A stretch of DNA of 64,000 bases from Bacillus sp. FSL K6-3431 (GTDB taxonomy: Bacteria > Bacillota > Bacilli > Bacillales > Bacillaceae_C): positions 1,922,001 to 1,986,000 of the forward strand of contig NZ_JBBOCT010000001.1 in NCBI RefSeq assembly GCF_038002605.1, given 5' to 3'. The notes below the pieces were generated by a model, which was not told where the DNA came from, did no database searches, and saw only the letters and a list, made by a program, of their open reading frames with translations. Below, in pieces: positions 31,749-44,020 of the stretch. Position 1 is the stretch's first letter. Each line of letters opens with the position of its first letter. The position numbers and the translations under genes are program-made.

Positions 31749-31783
31749 AAAACCCGTCAGGCAATTATCGCCGGACGGGTTTA
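31749..31783 (-). terminator. Terminator of the suf operon
   Basis: Minus strand: arms AAACCCGTCCGGC and GCCTGACGGGTTT with one mismatch around GATAATT, then TTTTTG. Lies 10 bases past the sufB stop. Confidence 0.85.
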
Positions 31784-31792
31784 GATGTGATA

Positions 31793-33190
31793 TTAACCGA
31801 TAGAACCTTCCATTTCGAATTTAATAAGACGGTTCATTTCTACGGCATATTCCATTGGTAGTTCTTTTGTAAATGGCTCGATGAAGCCCATAACGATCAT
31901 TTCAATCGCTTCTAACTCAGGGATTCCACGGCTCATTAGGTAGAAGAGCTGTTCTTCGGAAACTTTAGATACTTTTGCTTCATGCTCAAGTGAAATATTG
32001 TCATTCAATATTTCATTGTATGGAATTGTATCTGATGTTGATTTATCATCTAGGATCATCGTGTCACATTCAATATTAGAACGAGCACCATGCGCTTTAC
32101 GTCCAAAGTGAACGATTCCGCGATATGTCACTTTTCCACCATGCTGTGACATTGATTTTGAAACGATTGTAGAAGATGTATTCGGCGCCAAGTGCATCAT
32201 TTTTGCTCCTGCATCTTGATGCTGGCCTTTTCCAGCTAAAGCAATCGACAATGTCATGCCGCGTGCTCCTTCACCTTTTAGCAAAACAGCTGGGTATTTC
32301 ATCGTTAATTTAGAACCGATGTTACCGTCAATCCATTCCATTGTCGCGCGTTCTTCACAAACTGCACGTTTTGTAACGAGATTGTATACGTTGTTTGCCC
32401 AGTTCTGAATCGTTGTATAACGGCAATATGCATCCTTTTTGATAATGATTTCAACAACGGCACTATGCAATGAGTTTGTTGTATAAACCGGCGCAGTACA
32501 CCCTTCAACGTAGTGAACAGATGCCCCTTCATCAACAATGATCAACGTACGCTCAAACTGTCCCATATTTTCAGAGTTGATCCGGAAATATGCTTGTAAT
32601 GGCGTATCTACCTTTATGCCGGGTGGCACGTAAATGAATGATCCACCTGACCAAACTGCAGAGTTTAGTGCTGAAAATTTATTATCAGAAGGCGGTATAA
32701 CTGTCGCCCAGTGTTCACGGAAAATATCTTCATTTTCTTTAAGCGCTGAATCTGTGTCCTTAAAAACAATTCCCATGTTCTCAAGATCTTCTTTCATGTT
32801 GTGGTAAACAACTTCTGATTCATACTGCGCAGAAACACCTGCAAGGTATTTTTGCTCTGCTTCTGGAATTCCTAATTTATCAAATGTTTGCTTGATTTCT
32901 TCAGGTACTTCATCCCAACTTCTTTCTGTTTGTTCGGATGGTTTTACATAGTATCTAATTTCATCAAAATTGAGTGAATTTAAATCTCCACCCCATTGTG
33001 GCATTGGCATTTTATAAAATTGCTCAAGTGATTTAAGCCGGAAATCGAGCATCCATTGAGGCTCATCTTTGATTTTTGAAATTTCTTCAACAATTTCGCG
33101 TGTCAATCCGCGCTCTGAACGGAACACGGAAACGTCTTTATCACTAAAACCGTATTTGTAATCCCCAATTTGAGGTGCTTTTTTAGCCAT
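31793..33190 (-). CDS. sufB: Fe-S cluster assembly protein SufB
   Basis: Protein of 465 residues, full length for SufB. The conserved core runs from [18 protein letters not shown] near residue 190 to [20 protein letters not shown] near 375 and [21 protein letters not shown] near 403. Together with SufC and SufD it forms the scaffold on which Fe-S clusters are built in the cytoplasm. It is the last gene of the sufC-sufD-sufS-sufU-sufB operon. The ATG has GGAGGAATG upstream. Confidence 0.95.
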   Translation of the reverse strand: MAKKAPQIGDYKYGFSDKDVSVFRSERGLTREIVEEISKIKDEPQWMLDFRLKSLEQFYKMPMPQWGGDLNSLNFDEIRYYVKPSEQTERSWDEVPEEIKQTFDKLGIPEAEQKYLAGVSAQYESEVVYHNMKEDLENMGIVFKDTDSALKENEDIFREHWATVIPPSDNKFSALNSAVWSGGSFIYVPPGIKVDTPLQAYFRINSENMGQFERTLIIVDEGASVHYVEGCTAPVYTTNSLHSAVVEIIIKKDAYCRYTTIQNWANNVYNLVTKRAVCEERATMEWIDGNIGSKLTMKYPAVLLKGEGARGMTLSIALAGKGQHQDAGAKMMHLAPNTSSTIVSKSMSQHGGKVTYRGIVHFGRKAHGARSNIECDTMILDDKSTSDTIPYNEILNDNISLEHEAKVSKVSEEQLFYLMSRGIPELEAIEMIVMGFIEPFTKELPMEYAVEMNRLIKFEMEGSIG

Positions 33191-33212
33191 ATGTCATTCC
33201 TCCATTCACATA

Positions 33213-36173
<2,961 letters not shown>

Positions 36174-36190
36174 TTCCATCCTCCTAACTC

Positions 36191-36973
36191 TTATGCTTCT
36201 TGGCCGACTGTTTCATCTTCAATGCCAAGTTCCGTTTTGATCCAATCATATCCTTCAGCTTCTAGACGTTGCGCCAATTCCGGACCACCGGATTTAACAA
36301 CACGTCCTTGCATCATGACATGTACTTGGTCAGGAGTGATGTAATTAAGTAGGCGTTGATAGTGGGTAATGATCAAGCAACCGAAATCACTTGAACGCAT
36401 TTCATTAATACCTTTAGATACGACTTTCAATGCGTCAATATCAAGACCTGAGTCAATTTCGTCAAGGATTGCAATTTTAGGTTCAAGTAAAAGAAGCTGT
36501 AAAATCTCGTTACGTTTCTTTTCCCCACCTGAGAATCCTTCATTTAAATAACGTTGAGCCATATCCGGGTCCATTTCCAGTAATTCCATTTTATTATCCA
36601 TCTCACGGATAAATTTCATTAAGGAAATTTCTTTTCCTTTATCACGTCGTGCATTGATAGACGAACGCAAGAACTCGGCATTTGTTACGCCGGTAATTTC
36701 ACTTGGATACTGCATAGCAAGAAATAGACCTGCGCGTGCACGCTCATCAACGGCCATTTCCAGTACGTCTTCACCGTCGAGCATAATTGAACCTTGTGTT
36801 ACCTCATAATTAGGATGTCCCATAATTGCAGCGGACAAAGTAGATTTACCCGTTCCGTTTGGTCCCATTACTGCGTGAATTTCTCCACCTTTTATTTCAA
36901 GGTTTACACCTTTTAATATCTCTTTTCCTTCGATCTCCACATGCAGATCTTTGATAGTTAATGTTGAAGCCAT
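36191..36973 (-). CDS. sufC: Fe-S assembly ATPase SufC
   Basis: ABC-type ATPase of 260 residues, soluble. Walker A GPNGTGKSTL near residue 36, signature FSGGEKKRNEI near 148, Walker B IAILDEIDSGLD near 167 and the switch His in ITHYQRLL near 204. ATP hydrolysis drives conformational change of the SufBC2D scaffold. First gene of the operon; ATG 36973 has GGAGGTATG upstream. Confidence 0.95.
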   Translation of the reverse strand: MASTLTIKDLHVEIEGKEILKGVNLEIKGGEIHAVMGPNGTGKSTLSAAIMGHPNYEVTQGSIMLDGEDVLEMAVDERARAGLFLAMQYPSEITGVTNAEFLRSSINARRDKGKEISLMKFIREMDNKMELLEMDPDMAQRYLNEGFSGGEKKRNEILQLLLLEPKIAILDEIDSGLDIDALKVVSKGINEMRSSDFGCLIITHYQRLLNYITPDQVHVMMQGRVVKSGGPELAQRLEAEGYDWIKTELGIEDETVGQEA

Positions 36974-37196
36974 GATCATACCTCCGTTATATAGAAAGTC
37001 ATTTTCTTATTTTGATGAGTTCATTCTCAATTTATTCTCATTATTATCTTATACCATATTAAAATTATTATCAACTAGGAATGAGTGGGAACAAGATATA
37101 CCTTATTTCCATTTTCTTTATAAAAGATGTTTCGATAAATTACCAAATCATAAACGGGTGCATTTGCATTTTTGAACAAACACTTTATAGAAGAAC

Positions 37197-37230
37197 AAAA
37201 GACCAAGAGTAATTCACTCCGGTCTTTTGC
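37197..37230. terminator. Hairpin terminator upstream of the suf operon
   Basis: Arms AAAAGACC/GGTCTTTT with inner GAGT/ACTC. It separates the suf promoter region from the small reading frame at 37255-37407. Confidence 0.6.
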
Positions 37231-37254
37231 TCATAAATATATATTAATGGGTGA

Positions 37255-37407
37255 TCAAGTATGAAGCTTTTTTTCAATGCTAGACACAAGCCTCTGACAT
37301 TCTTGATGCTCTTCATCGCGCCTTTGTTCAACTTTCATTCTCAATCCATGCTCTTGCTTGTAAGTTTCATAACCTAGACCATGCGCACCGTGCATAGCTT
37401 TTTCCAT
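37255..37407 (-). CDS. Possible small protein, 50 residues
   Basis: Reads MEKAMHGAHGLGYETYKQEH and continues as a charged helix rich in Glu, Arg and His to LVSSIEKKLHT. Codon use looks protein-like, but the only ribosome site is a weak AAGTGGA adjoining the ATG, and the frame extends a little upstream without a better start. A terminator-like hairpin lies just downstream. It may be a real small gene or a relic. Confidence 0.35.
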   Translation of the reverse strand: MEKAMHGAHGLGYETYKQEHGLRMKVEQRRDEEHQECQRLVSSIEKKLHT

Positions 37408-37679
37408 TCCACTTGTGTACTGCAATTGCAGGGTATTAATAAAAAACCAATCCTTTCATTTTTGGAGACCAGCAGTCCCAGTTTGTGAAGCAATTTATAT
37501 TTTTCATATCATATTATATACTAAACAAACATTTTTATAAAATGGAAATTCATCAATATTATGTGCAATTTGTTCTGGTAACGACCGCCATCAATGAGTT
37601 AGTAGCTGCATATAGGTGAAATCAACCATTTTAAAATCCGGACATTTTGACCTATGATTAATCTCGGAAAATCAATTAA

Positions 37680-38339
37680 TTAATTTCTTCTAATTTTTTT
37701 AGCAATAAGATTGCCGATCGATTGGACCAATTGAACCATGATAATCAATGTAATGACTGTAACAATCATAATTTCTGTCTTAAATTGGTTATAACCATAA
37801 GTGATAGCTAGATCACCTATTCCTCCGCCCCCAACCGTACCCGCCATGGCTGAAGCACCGATAAGCCCAATAGTAGCAATCGTTAATGCTAATATAATGG
37901 AGCTTAATGCTTCCGGAAGTAAAAACCTCCAAATGGTTTGCCACGGTGTAGCTCCCATTGCTTGTGCCAATTCAATTGTACCTGTATCAACTTCTAACAG
38001 GGAGTTCTCAATTAATCGGGCAATATAAAAGGCTGTGTATAAAACGAGCGGAACAATTGCGGCAGTAGTGCCAATCGATGTCCCAGCAACAAGCCGTGTA
38101 AATGGAATAATCGCAACGATGAGAATAATAAAAGGAATAGATCGAAAAATATTAATAATGATATTTAGAATATTAAATAAAGCTTTATTTTCTAAAAGTC
38201 CGCCTTCTCTTGTTACAACAAGTATGATACCGACTGGCAAGCCGATTATAATGGAGATGATTAGTCCCACAGCAACCATATAGAATGTTTCATTCAATGC
38301 AGTAAAGAACTCGGGCCAGAACCATGGATCAAAATGCAT
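37680..38339 (-). CDS. metP: Methionine ABC transporter permease MetP
   Basis: Membrane protein of 219 residues with five or six transmembrane segments. The conserved cytoplasmic loop contacting the ATPase reads LAQAMGATPWQTIWRFLLPEAL near residue 125. The GTVGGGGIGDLAITYGYN stretch near 167 is typical of MetI/MetP. Works with MetN and MetQ to import methionine. Its start overlaps the metN stop by 11 bases, so they are coupled. Confidence 0.93.
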   Translation of the reverse strand: MHFDPWFWPEFFTALNETFYMVAVGLIISIIIGLPVGIILVVTREGGLLENKALFNILNIIINIFRSIPFIILIVAIIPFTRLVAGTSIGTTAAIVPLVLYTAFYIARLIENSLLEVDTGTIELAQAMGATPWQTIWRFLLPEALSSIILALTIATIGLIGASAMAGTVGGGGIGDLAITYGYNQFKTEIMIVTVITLIIMVQLVQSIGNLIAKKIRRN

Positions 38340-39372
38340 CTTCCGTTACCTCCTTTACAATCGCGTCATGATTTTTCATATATTGTACAGCACGCATAAT
38401 TTCTTCACTATCACCTTTCATATTGATGAGCAAATTTCCAAATGGTATTCCTTGTAGTTCTGTGATCATTCCGTAAAATACATTTAGATCAACTGAAAAG
38501 TTTTTAGCGGTATCTGATAAAAGTGGTGTACTTGTTGAACTTCCTTTAAAAATAACTCTAAAAGCTCTATCTGTACTAATCTGCTTGTTCTCCAAAATCA
38601 TTGTTTTAATCGATTGAGGTATATCATCGTTTAAAACAGTGCGAACGAAACTTTTTGCAATCTCTGTTTTAGGTTCAGTAAAAACATCAATCACTGATCC
38701 TTGCTCTACAATTTTTCCACCTTCAATGACAGCGACTTTATCACAAATATCCCTAATTACATTCATTTCATGTGTAATCATGAGAATAGTTATATTAAAT
38801 TCAGTTCTGACCTTGCGTAACAACTCTAAAACGGACTCCGTAGTACTAGGGTCAAGCGCAGATGTCGCTTCATCACATAGAAGTATATCAGGATCAGTCG
38901 CTAACGCCCGTGCAATACCTACTCTTTGCTTTTGACCGCCTGAAAGCTGTTCAGGATAATGGGACATCCGATCCTCCAGGCCCACAAAGGATAGTAACTC
39001 CGCTACTTTTTCTTTTATGAATGTTTTAGGTTTACCTTGCAAAATAAGTGGCATTGCTACATTTTGAAAAATTGTTTTCGAATGTAACAAATTGTAATGT
39101 TGGAAAATCATACCGATTTTTTTTCTTTGGTCACGTAGTTCCTTTGGAGAAAGAGTGAGTAAATCTACGCCATTAATAAGAATTTTTCCAGATGTTGGGC
39201 GTTCTAATAAATTCACACATCTAATTAATGTACTTTTACCTGCTCCACTAAAACCAACAACCCCAAAAATCTCCCCTTTATTAACAGAGAGATTAATTCC
39301 TTTTAATGCTTCAACTCTCTTTTCTTTCTTTTTTCCAAAGACTTTATATACATCATCTAGCTGAAGCATCAT
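38329..39372 (-). CDS. metN: Methionine ABC transporter ATPase MetN
   Basis: Protein of 347 residues. Walker A GFSGAGKSTLIR near residue 38, signature LSGGQKQRVGIARAL near 138, Walker B DILLCDEATSALDP near 158. The C-terminal 90 residues are the NIL regulatory domain that binds methionine and slows transport when the cell is replete. ATG 39372 (the first of two adjacent ATGs) follows AAAGGAGAT. metN and metP form a pair downstream of metQ, from which they are separated by a terminator-like hairpin. Confidence 0.94.
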   Translation of the reverse strand: MMLQLDDVYKVFGKKKEKRVEALKGINLSVNKGEIFGVVGFSGAGKSTLIRCVNLLERPTSGKILINGVDLLTLSPKELRDQRKKIGMIFQHYNLLHSKTIFQNVAMPLILQGKPKTFIKEKVAELLSFVGLEDRMSHYPEQLSGGQKQRVGIARALATDPDILLCDEATSALDPSTTESVLELLRKVRTEFNITILMITHEMNVIRDICDKVAVIEGGKIVEQGSVIDVFTEPKTEIAKSFVRTVLNDDIPQSIKTMILENKQISTDRAFRVIFKGSSTSTPLLSDTAKNFSVDLNVFYGMITELQGIPFGNLLINMKGDSEEIMRAVQYMKNHDAIVKEVTEDAF

Positions 39373-39471
39373 TTTATCTCCTTTAGTCATTCATTAAAAT
39401 TGTTTACGTTTCACTGCCTACCTCTATTTATAACTAGGTCCGGACGAAATATCAATACTTTTACTCATAAT

Positions 39472-39504
39472 TTTAGCCTGTTTATAAGGAAAACAGGCTA
39501 AAGT
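39472..39504 (-). terminator. Hairpin between metQ and metN
   Basis: Arms TTAGCCTGTTT/AAAACAGGCTAA around ATAAGG. T-rich on the minus-strand side, so it may partly terminate after metQ and keep the binding protein in excess of the membrane components. Confidence 0.6.
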
Positions 39505-39515
39505 GTTAGTATTTT

Positions 39516-40370
39516 TTACTTCGTTTGTTTATAATGATCTAAGAAAGAAATTGGTTCTCTTACTGGAACAGCAGCACCTTTAAATTCTTCCTCAATAAAT
39601 TCTTTCACTTTATCCGCGTGGTAAATTTCCACTATTTTCTGTAATGTCTCATCGTCTTTTCGCTTTGTTTGTGCAGCAATAATGTTCACGTATGATTTAT
39701 TACTTGCATCTTCCCTAAATATTGAATCATGCGTAGGATTTAAGCCTGACTTGATCGCCATATCCGAGTTAATAACCGCAACTGCTGCATCATCAAGACC
39801 ACGTGCCGCTTGGCCTGCATCTACAGGAGTGATTTTAAGGTTTTTAGGGTTATCTACAATATTTTCCGTGCCGCCAGTACCATCAAATCCGTCTTTTAAT
39901 GTAATTACTTCTGCTTTTTCTAAAAGTAATAACGCTCTGCCTAAGTTGGTAGGGTCTTTAGGTAAAATAACCTGGTCCCCGTCTTTCAAATCACTCACGT
40001 CAGTAATTTCTTTCGAATACATCCCCATTGGCCAAATGGAAGTCGTTCCAATCGCTGATAAATCAAGTTTCCGATCTTCTTTAAAGCTATCAAAATATAC
40101 AACCGTTTGAAACGCGTTAATATCAATTTCACCATCAGCTAATGCAAGATTAGGCTGAACATAATCATCAAATTTTACAACTTCGATTTCAATTCCTTCT
40201 TCTTTCGCAAGTTCTTTCACTAGATTCCAAGTTGGAATTTCTGCTGAACCTACTCCAACTTTAATGACATCACTATCTGATTTACTTTTCGATCCACATG
40301 CAGCTAATACTAAAATAACTCCTAATAAAATGATCGTAAATATATTTCTTACATTTTTGCTCGATTTCAT
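39516..40370 (-). CDS. metQ: Methionine-binding lipoprotein MetQ
   Basis: Lipoprotein of 284 residues. Signal peptide with lipobox VLAACG puts the modified Cys at about residue 25. The mature protein has the NlpA family core: VKFDDYVQPNLALADGEIDINAFQ near 65 and KDPTNLGRALLLLE near 135. It captures methionine outside the membrane for MetNP. First of the three transporter genes in transcription order, downstream of a flavin oxidase gene and a SAM riboswitch. Confidence 0.93.
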   Translation of the reverse strand: MKSSKNVRNIFTIILLGVILVLAACGSKSKSDSDVIKVGVGSAEIPTWNLVKELAKEEGIEIEVVKFDDYVQPNLALADGEIDINAFQTVVYFDSFKEDRKLDLSAIGTTSIWPMGMYSKEITDVSDLKDGDQVILPKDPTNLGRALLLLEKAEVITLKDGFDGTGGTENIVDNPKNLKITPVDAGQAARGLDDAAVAVINSDMAIKSGLNPTHDSIFREDASNKSYVNIIAAQTKRKDDETLQKIVEIYHADKVKEFIEEEFKGAAVPVREPISFLDHYKQTK

Positions 40371-40474
40371 TATTTTCCCTCTTTTTTTATATTATTTTAT
40401 TTTGATCTTTCTTTAGAGTAGTTTAGGAATCCTATCCCTAAGCGAAGCGTAGGTGAGACCTACCAATCAGGTGG

Positions 40475-40505
40475 GGTAGAATCCCCACCTGATCCTCCGA
40501 TGTTG
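40475..40505 (-). terminator. Hairpin between the flavin oxidase gene and metQ
   Basis: Arms ATCAGGTGGGG/CCCCACCTGAT around ATTCTA. The T-run after the 3' arm on the minus strand is poor, so it may attenuate rather than fully stop transcription into metQ. Confidence 0.55.
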
Positions 40506-40520
40506 TAGCTTACTGTAAAT

Positions 40521-41672
40521 TCACTTATCAAAACGACTTGGATCAAACATGCTTATGTCTATGTCCGGCGTTGTATCCGTTGATAGCTCTGCTGCAATCT
40601 TCCCCATGATCGGTGCAAATTTAAATCCATGCCCAGCCATTGGTCCAAGCAGTGTTACATTTTGCAAACCTGGTGCTGCACCAAGAACAAAATGTTCATC
40701 AGGCGTATTTGTATAGAAACATGTCTTAGCTTTTACAGGTTCTGGAATGAGATCTGGCAAGTACTTCCTTACCTTTACAGTAAGGGGTAACAAATCTGCA
40801 TCATGAATCTCCCTATCTACTTCATTAGGGTCGTCGAATATCGCTCCACCATGATGAAATGCAACCTTTACCGTTTTCCCATCAATTGATGGGAACCCAT
40901 AGAAACCTCGACCTTTGCTTACCCTAGAAAAGATAGGGAATTTCTCTGGTGTGAACTGCTCAGGATTTCTAGCATTGTACCATACTAAAACTTGGCGTTC
41001 GAGTGAAACAGGTAATTTTAGCTGTGGGAGAAGCTTGGATGTCCATCCACCAGAAGCAACAATTACTTTTTTTACCCTAATTTGTTTATCTCCATATGAA
41101 ATAGAGACACCATTTTTATCCGGTATAATTGTCGTTACTGGACTATCTGTATAAACAGTTCCCCCTAATTCTTCGCCCCGATTTACCGCTGTTTCAATTG
41201 CAAGCTCGGGTTTTAAAAAACCAGCTAATTCCTCATAAACGGCAATTTGATTTTCTTGAAAATTAATTTGTGGATATACTTTGCTGGCCTCAGAAGCATC
41301 ATATATTTTATGAGGAAGATTATACTGTTGGACACTTTCTTGCACAGTAGTCATAAAATCGTCTTCTTTTGGTCCGAACATCGTTCCACCGGTTTCTACA
41401 TAAAGTTCAACACCGGTTTCGTTCTCCAATTCGCGCCAAAGATCCCTAGCTGCTTGGAGTAGTGGAACATATGCAACACCTTCACCATATGCTGTACGAA
41501 AAATTCTCGTTTCACCATGTCCAGCGCCTTTATCATGTCCTGGTCTATATCGATCAAACCCTACAACATTAACTCCCATCCGTGCAAGCTGCCAGAATGC
41601 AAAACTCCCCATGGACCCTAATCCAATTACTGCTACATCTGCATCAACTTTTTGCTCATGATATTCGCTCAT
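40521..41672 (-). CDS. FAD-dependent amine oxidase, sarcosine oxidase/N-methyltryptophan oxidase type
   Basis: Flavoprotein of 383 residues. The Rossmann motif VAVIGLGSMGSFAFW is at 14-28. The MSOX-type stretch GAGHGETRIFRTAYGEG is near 50, and CFYTNTPDEHFVLG near 320 contains the Cys that carries covalent FAD in this family. GPMAGHGFKFAP near 348 is also diagnostic. Members oxidise N-methyl amino acids such as sarcosine, giving formaldehyde and peroxide, or related amines. The gene is directly behind a SAM riboswitch and ahead of metQNP, so a substrate linked to methionine or one-carbon metabolism is inferred. Confidence 0.85.
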   Translation of the reverse strand: MSEYHEQKVDADVAVIGLGSMGSFAFWQLARMGVNVVGFDRYRPGHDKGAGHGETRIFRTAYGEGVAYVPLLQAARDLWRELENETGVELYVETGGTMFGPKEDDFMTTVQESVQQYNLPHKIYDASEASKVYPQINFQENQIAVYEELAGFLKPELAIETAVNRGEELGGTVYTDSPVTTIIPDKNGVSISYGDKQIRVKKVIVASGGWTSKLLPQLKLPVSLERQVLVWYNARNPEQFTPEKFPIFSRVSKGRGFYGFPSIDGKTVKVAFHHGGAIFDDPNEVDREIHDADLLPLTVKVRKYLPDLIPEPVKAKTCFYTNTPDEHFVLGAAPGLQNVTLLGPMAGHGFKFAPIMGKIAAELSTDTTPDIDISMFDPSRFDK

Positions 41673-41747
41673 TTTGATGATCTCCCCATAATTAATTGTT
41701 TTATATGTGCTGTAATATCTAAGAATTAATCTGCTTATTCTTTATAA

Positions 41748-41916
41748 ATAAAAATGCCCCTCTGCATAAATGAGCAGAAAGGCATCGAAATAAACAAACC
41801 TTCCTCTCATCTCCCAAAGCATTAAGCTTTGTGTGATTTGGCACCATTTCACTATTGTGACGGTTGCCGGGCTTCAAAGGGCACATTCCCTCCACCTCTC
41901 TGGATAAGAGCAAAAC
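41748..41916 (-). promoter_or_regulatory. SAM-I riboswitch (S box) with terminator
   Basis: Minus strand, from about 41914: CTCTTATCCAGAGAGGTGGA, AGGGA, GAAGCCCGGCAACC, ATGGTGCCAAATC and the closing AGATGAGAG near 41803 match the S-box consensus in order and spacing. A terminator follows at 41751-41786 (ATGCC...CTGC/GCAG...GGCAT then TTTTT). S-adenosylmethionine should stop transcription into the flavin oxidase gene and probably metQNP. Confidence 0.95.
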
Positions 41917-42032
41917 TTTATTAAATTTTATGATCAAGTTATCTATTATTGTGATTTTAACATGCAGACTTACAATCGTCAATGACATAATTATAGTTTT
42001 TTCGACAAAATCCTCAGAATCCTATTAAGCAT

Positions 42033-42341
42033 TTATACATATCGCTTAACTAAATCGTGTAAATAAGGTACTGATTTACACGCATAAATCTTTTCATCTA
42101 CTTGCCCATCTTTTACAATTAACATGCAGGGAACACTTTCAATAGAAAAAAGCGCAGCCATATCAGGATAATAATTTAGATCAGTTTTTCCAAATGGAAT
42201 ACCTTCTATCATATGTTCGACTATGCTAATCATTTTTCCAGCAACCTGACAGGTGCCACAAAGCGGAGTGTAGAAATAAAGAACAGCTGTCCCTTCCTTT
42301 TCCAAAACTTCCTTTATATCTTCATTAGACCATTCTATCAT
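42033..42341 (-). CDS. yusE: Thioredoxin-like protein YusE
   Basis: Protein of 102 residues with a thioredoxin fold. The redox motif CGTC sits in FYTPLCGTCQVAGKM near residue 27, and the cis-Pro region is in IESVPCMLIVKDG near 70. No signal sequence, so cytoplasmic. The likely partner and role are unknown; in B. subtilis it lies beside yusF and gcvH as here. Confidence 0.85.
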   Translation of the reverse strand: MIEWSNEDIKEVLEKEGTAVLYFYTPLCGTCQVAGKMISIVEHMIEGIPFGKTDLNYYPDMAALFSIESVPCMLIVKDGQVDEKIYACKSVPYLHDLVKRYV

Positions 42342-42364
42342 AATAACTAGTTCATCCCTTTATA

Positions 42365-42625
42365 GAAGTTGTTCAAAGAGTCCGGTAAAAATGGCAGTCG
42401 AATTTCGTTGTCAGCATGCTTCTCCGTTCGTATAAGAAGAAATCTTCTACCTAAAATCGCTCACGTTCCTGTGAACGACACAGAAGACAACACATCCTGT
42501 GCAAGTGCTGTGGTGCTCGAAAGCTGCTCTTCCTAGAACTTCGACGGACAGGACGTCCTATTGCCGACACTGCACAGGACGTAGCGGTCTTAGTCGGCAT
42601 TGGCCCTTTTTATCCTCATTTTGAA
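42365..42625. repeat. Interspersed repeat with hairpin, copy 2
   Basis: Non-coding block between yusE and yusF. Contains GTTGTTCAAAGAGTCCGGTA, many short inverted repeats (e.g. CACGTTCCTGTGAACG), and a hairpin GCCGACA...TCGGC that holds ACAGGACGTAGCGGTCTTA. That core matches 19867-20055. I see no coding frame. Confidence 0.6.
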
Positions 42626-42632
42626 CTTAAAT

Positions 42633-42977
42633 TTATAAATATTTCGCGTCAACATCCATATTTGCCCTCAATAGCATTGTTGCTAAATACTGATAGGGCG
42701 CCGTTGCTACTTCTTTATATGTCCGATCAATATATAGATGATGTGCCATTGGAAATTCACGTTTTAATACTTTTCTGAGCTTTTCACCCGATTTATCGGC
42801 GTCAACTAAAATATATACTTCTTTATCATCCAAAACTTCAACTAACTCGTCAAGTTTTGAAAAACTAATTGTTCCATTTGTACAAATGATGTCTACAGGT
42901 TCTTTGACAATCCTTGCAACCCTTTTTTTATCAGACAAACCTTCAACAATAATGACTTTATTCGGGGCTGTTTTCAT
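42633..42977 (-). CDS. yusF: Toprim-domain protein YusF
   Basis: Protein of 114 residues consisting of little more than a Toprim domain: the acidic EGLSDKKRV near residue 12 and the VDADKSGEKLRK motif near 58-70 (Asp-x-Asp) for Mg2+. Related to the catalytic part of RNase M5 and small primase-like nucleases. The function in B. subtilis is not known to me. My memory of B. subtilis YusF is slightly longer, so a C-terminal difference is possible. Confidence 0.8.
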   Translation of the reverse strand: MKTAPNKVIIVEGLSDKKRVARIVKEPVDIICTNGTISFSKLDELVEVLDDKEVYILVDADKSGEKLRKVLKREFPMAHHLYIDRTYKEVATAPYQYLATMLLRANMDVDAKYL

Positions 42978-43065
42978 TGCTTCAACTCCGGTTAATCAAA
43001 TTTTCACAGAAGGAACCTCGACTAACACATCCAATTTCTACAGCTGTATAAAGCTTATGGGAGTG

Positions 43066-43098
43066 AAAAAATGCATCTCAGCTATTGCTAAGATGCAA
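43066..43098 (-). terminator. Terminator after gcvH
   Basis: Minus strand: arms TGCATCTTAGC/GCTGAGATGCA around AATA, then TTTTTT. Confidence 0.8.
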
Positions 43099-43105
43099 GT
43101 CTTTA

Positions 43106-43489
43106 TTATTCTTCATTCGTCATGTCTGCATATTGTTCAGCAGACATCAGATTGTCCAACTCACTATGGTCGGAAGGCTCTACTACGATCATCCATGCTT
43201 TTTCATACGGAGACTCGTTTACGTATTCCGGATTATCTTCCAACTCTTCATTAACCTCAATTACTTTTCCGCTTAGTGGTGAATATAATTCAGAAACAGT
43301 TTTAACAGACTCTACGCTTCCGAATGGCTCATCAGCTGTAACTACATCACCTACCTCCGGAAGTTCAACAAATACAATATCTCCCAGCTCGGATTGAGCG
43401 AAGTCAGTGATACCGATACGCATATTCTCGCCTTCTGTTTTAATCCATTCATGTTCATCAGAATAGCGAAGTTCTTTTGGCAAATTCAT
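43106..43489 (-). CDS. gcvH: Glycine cleavage system H protein
   Basis: Protein of 127 residues. The lipoyl-lysine is in [14 protein letters not shown] near residue 63, and the N-terminal [20 protein letters not shown] is typical. GcvH carries the aminomethyl group in glycine cleavage and, in B. subtilis, is the required relay for lipoate from octanoyltransferase to other enzymes. Since lipA is missing from its usual place next to lytH in this window, the lipoyl synthase must lie elsewhere or lipoate is salvaged. Confidence 0.95.
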   Translation of the reverse strand: MNLPKELRYSDEHEWIKTEGENMRIGITDFAQSELGDIVFVELPEVGDVVTADEPFGSVESVKTVSELYSPLSGKVIEVNEELEDNPEYVNESPYEKAWMIVVEPSDHSELDNLMSAEQYADMTNEE

Positions 43490-43573
43490 TCCATAACCCC
43501 TCCATAATATCTTCTATAGTTAATGTACATAAAGATTTTCACTAAATCAAGAAAAGCATTTTAAACCGAAGAT

Positions 43574-43933
43574 TTAATTCGTCCATGCTCCCGAAAAATC
43601 CGATTCTTTAAAACCTACTGTTACTTTTTTTCCGTCTGTGACAATAGGACGCTTTATAAGCATGCCATCAGAAGCCAGTATTTCGTAAAGCTCTTCCTCT
43701 GTTGCATTCGGTAATTTATCTTTTAACTCGAGCTCGCGGTACTTTTTCCCACTTGTATTAAAAAATTGCTTTAATTCAAGACCGCTATTTTCATGTAGCT
43801 GCTTTATTTCATTGCTCGATGGAGTACTTTCTACAATATGTATTTCGGTAAATTCAACATTATTATCCTGCAGCCACTTTCTTGCTTTACGACAAGTACT
43901 GCATGGAGGATAAGTATATAACGTAACAGACAT
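43574..43933 (-). CDS. yusI: ArsC/Spx-family reductase YusI
   Basis: Protein of 119 residues of the ArsC/Spx thioredoxin-fold family. The redox Cys pair CSTC is in YTYPPCSTCRKARKWL at residues 5-20; KRPIVTDGKKVTVGF near 95 is the conserved C-terminal block. Spx family members with CxxC can be transcription regulators or reductases; true arsenate reductases need additional Cys or Arg residues that cannot be confirmed here. ATG 43933 lies behind GGTGAGG; upstream in-frame codons lack a better start. Confidence 0.85.
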   Translation of the reverse strand: MSVTLYTYPPCSTCRKARKWLQDNNVEFTEIHIVESTPSSNEIKQLHENSGLELKQFFNTSGKKYRELELKDKLPNATEEELYEILASDGMLIKRPIVTDGKKVTVGFKESDFSGAWTN

Positions 43934-44020
43934 TTCCTCACCAACTCCCCTTTTTTTTCCCCTGCAAACAGGAGGCTTATCTACTATACAGTATACTTTA
44001 TTATTCGGCAGAGTTTTCAA

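Noticed and set aside
36974..37100. Fur box upstream of the suf operon
   Set aside because: AT-rich GATAATAATGAGAATAAA-like bases resemble part of a Fur site but do not form a convincing 7-1-7 match; suf is not Fur-controlled in B. subtilis as far as I know.
41719..41988. Minus-strand 89-codon frame upstream of the flavin oxidase gene
   Set aside because: It overlaps the SAM riboswitch and its terminator and has no ribosome site.
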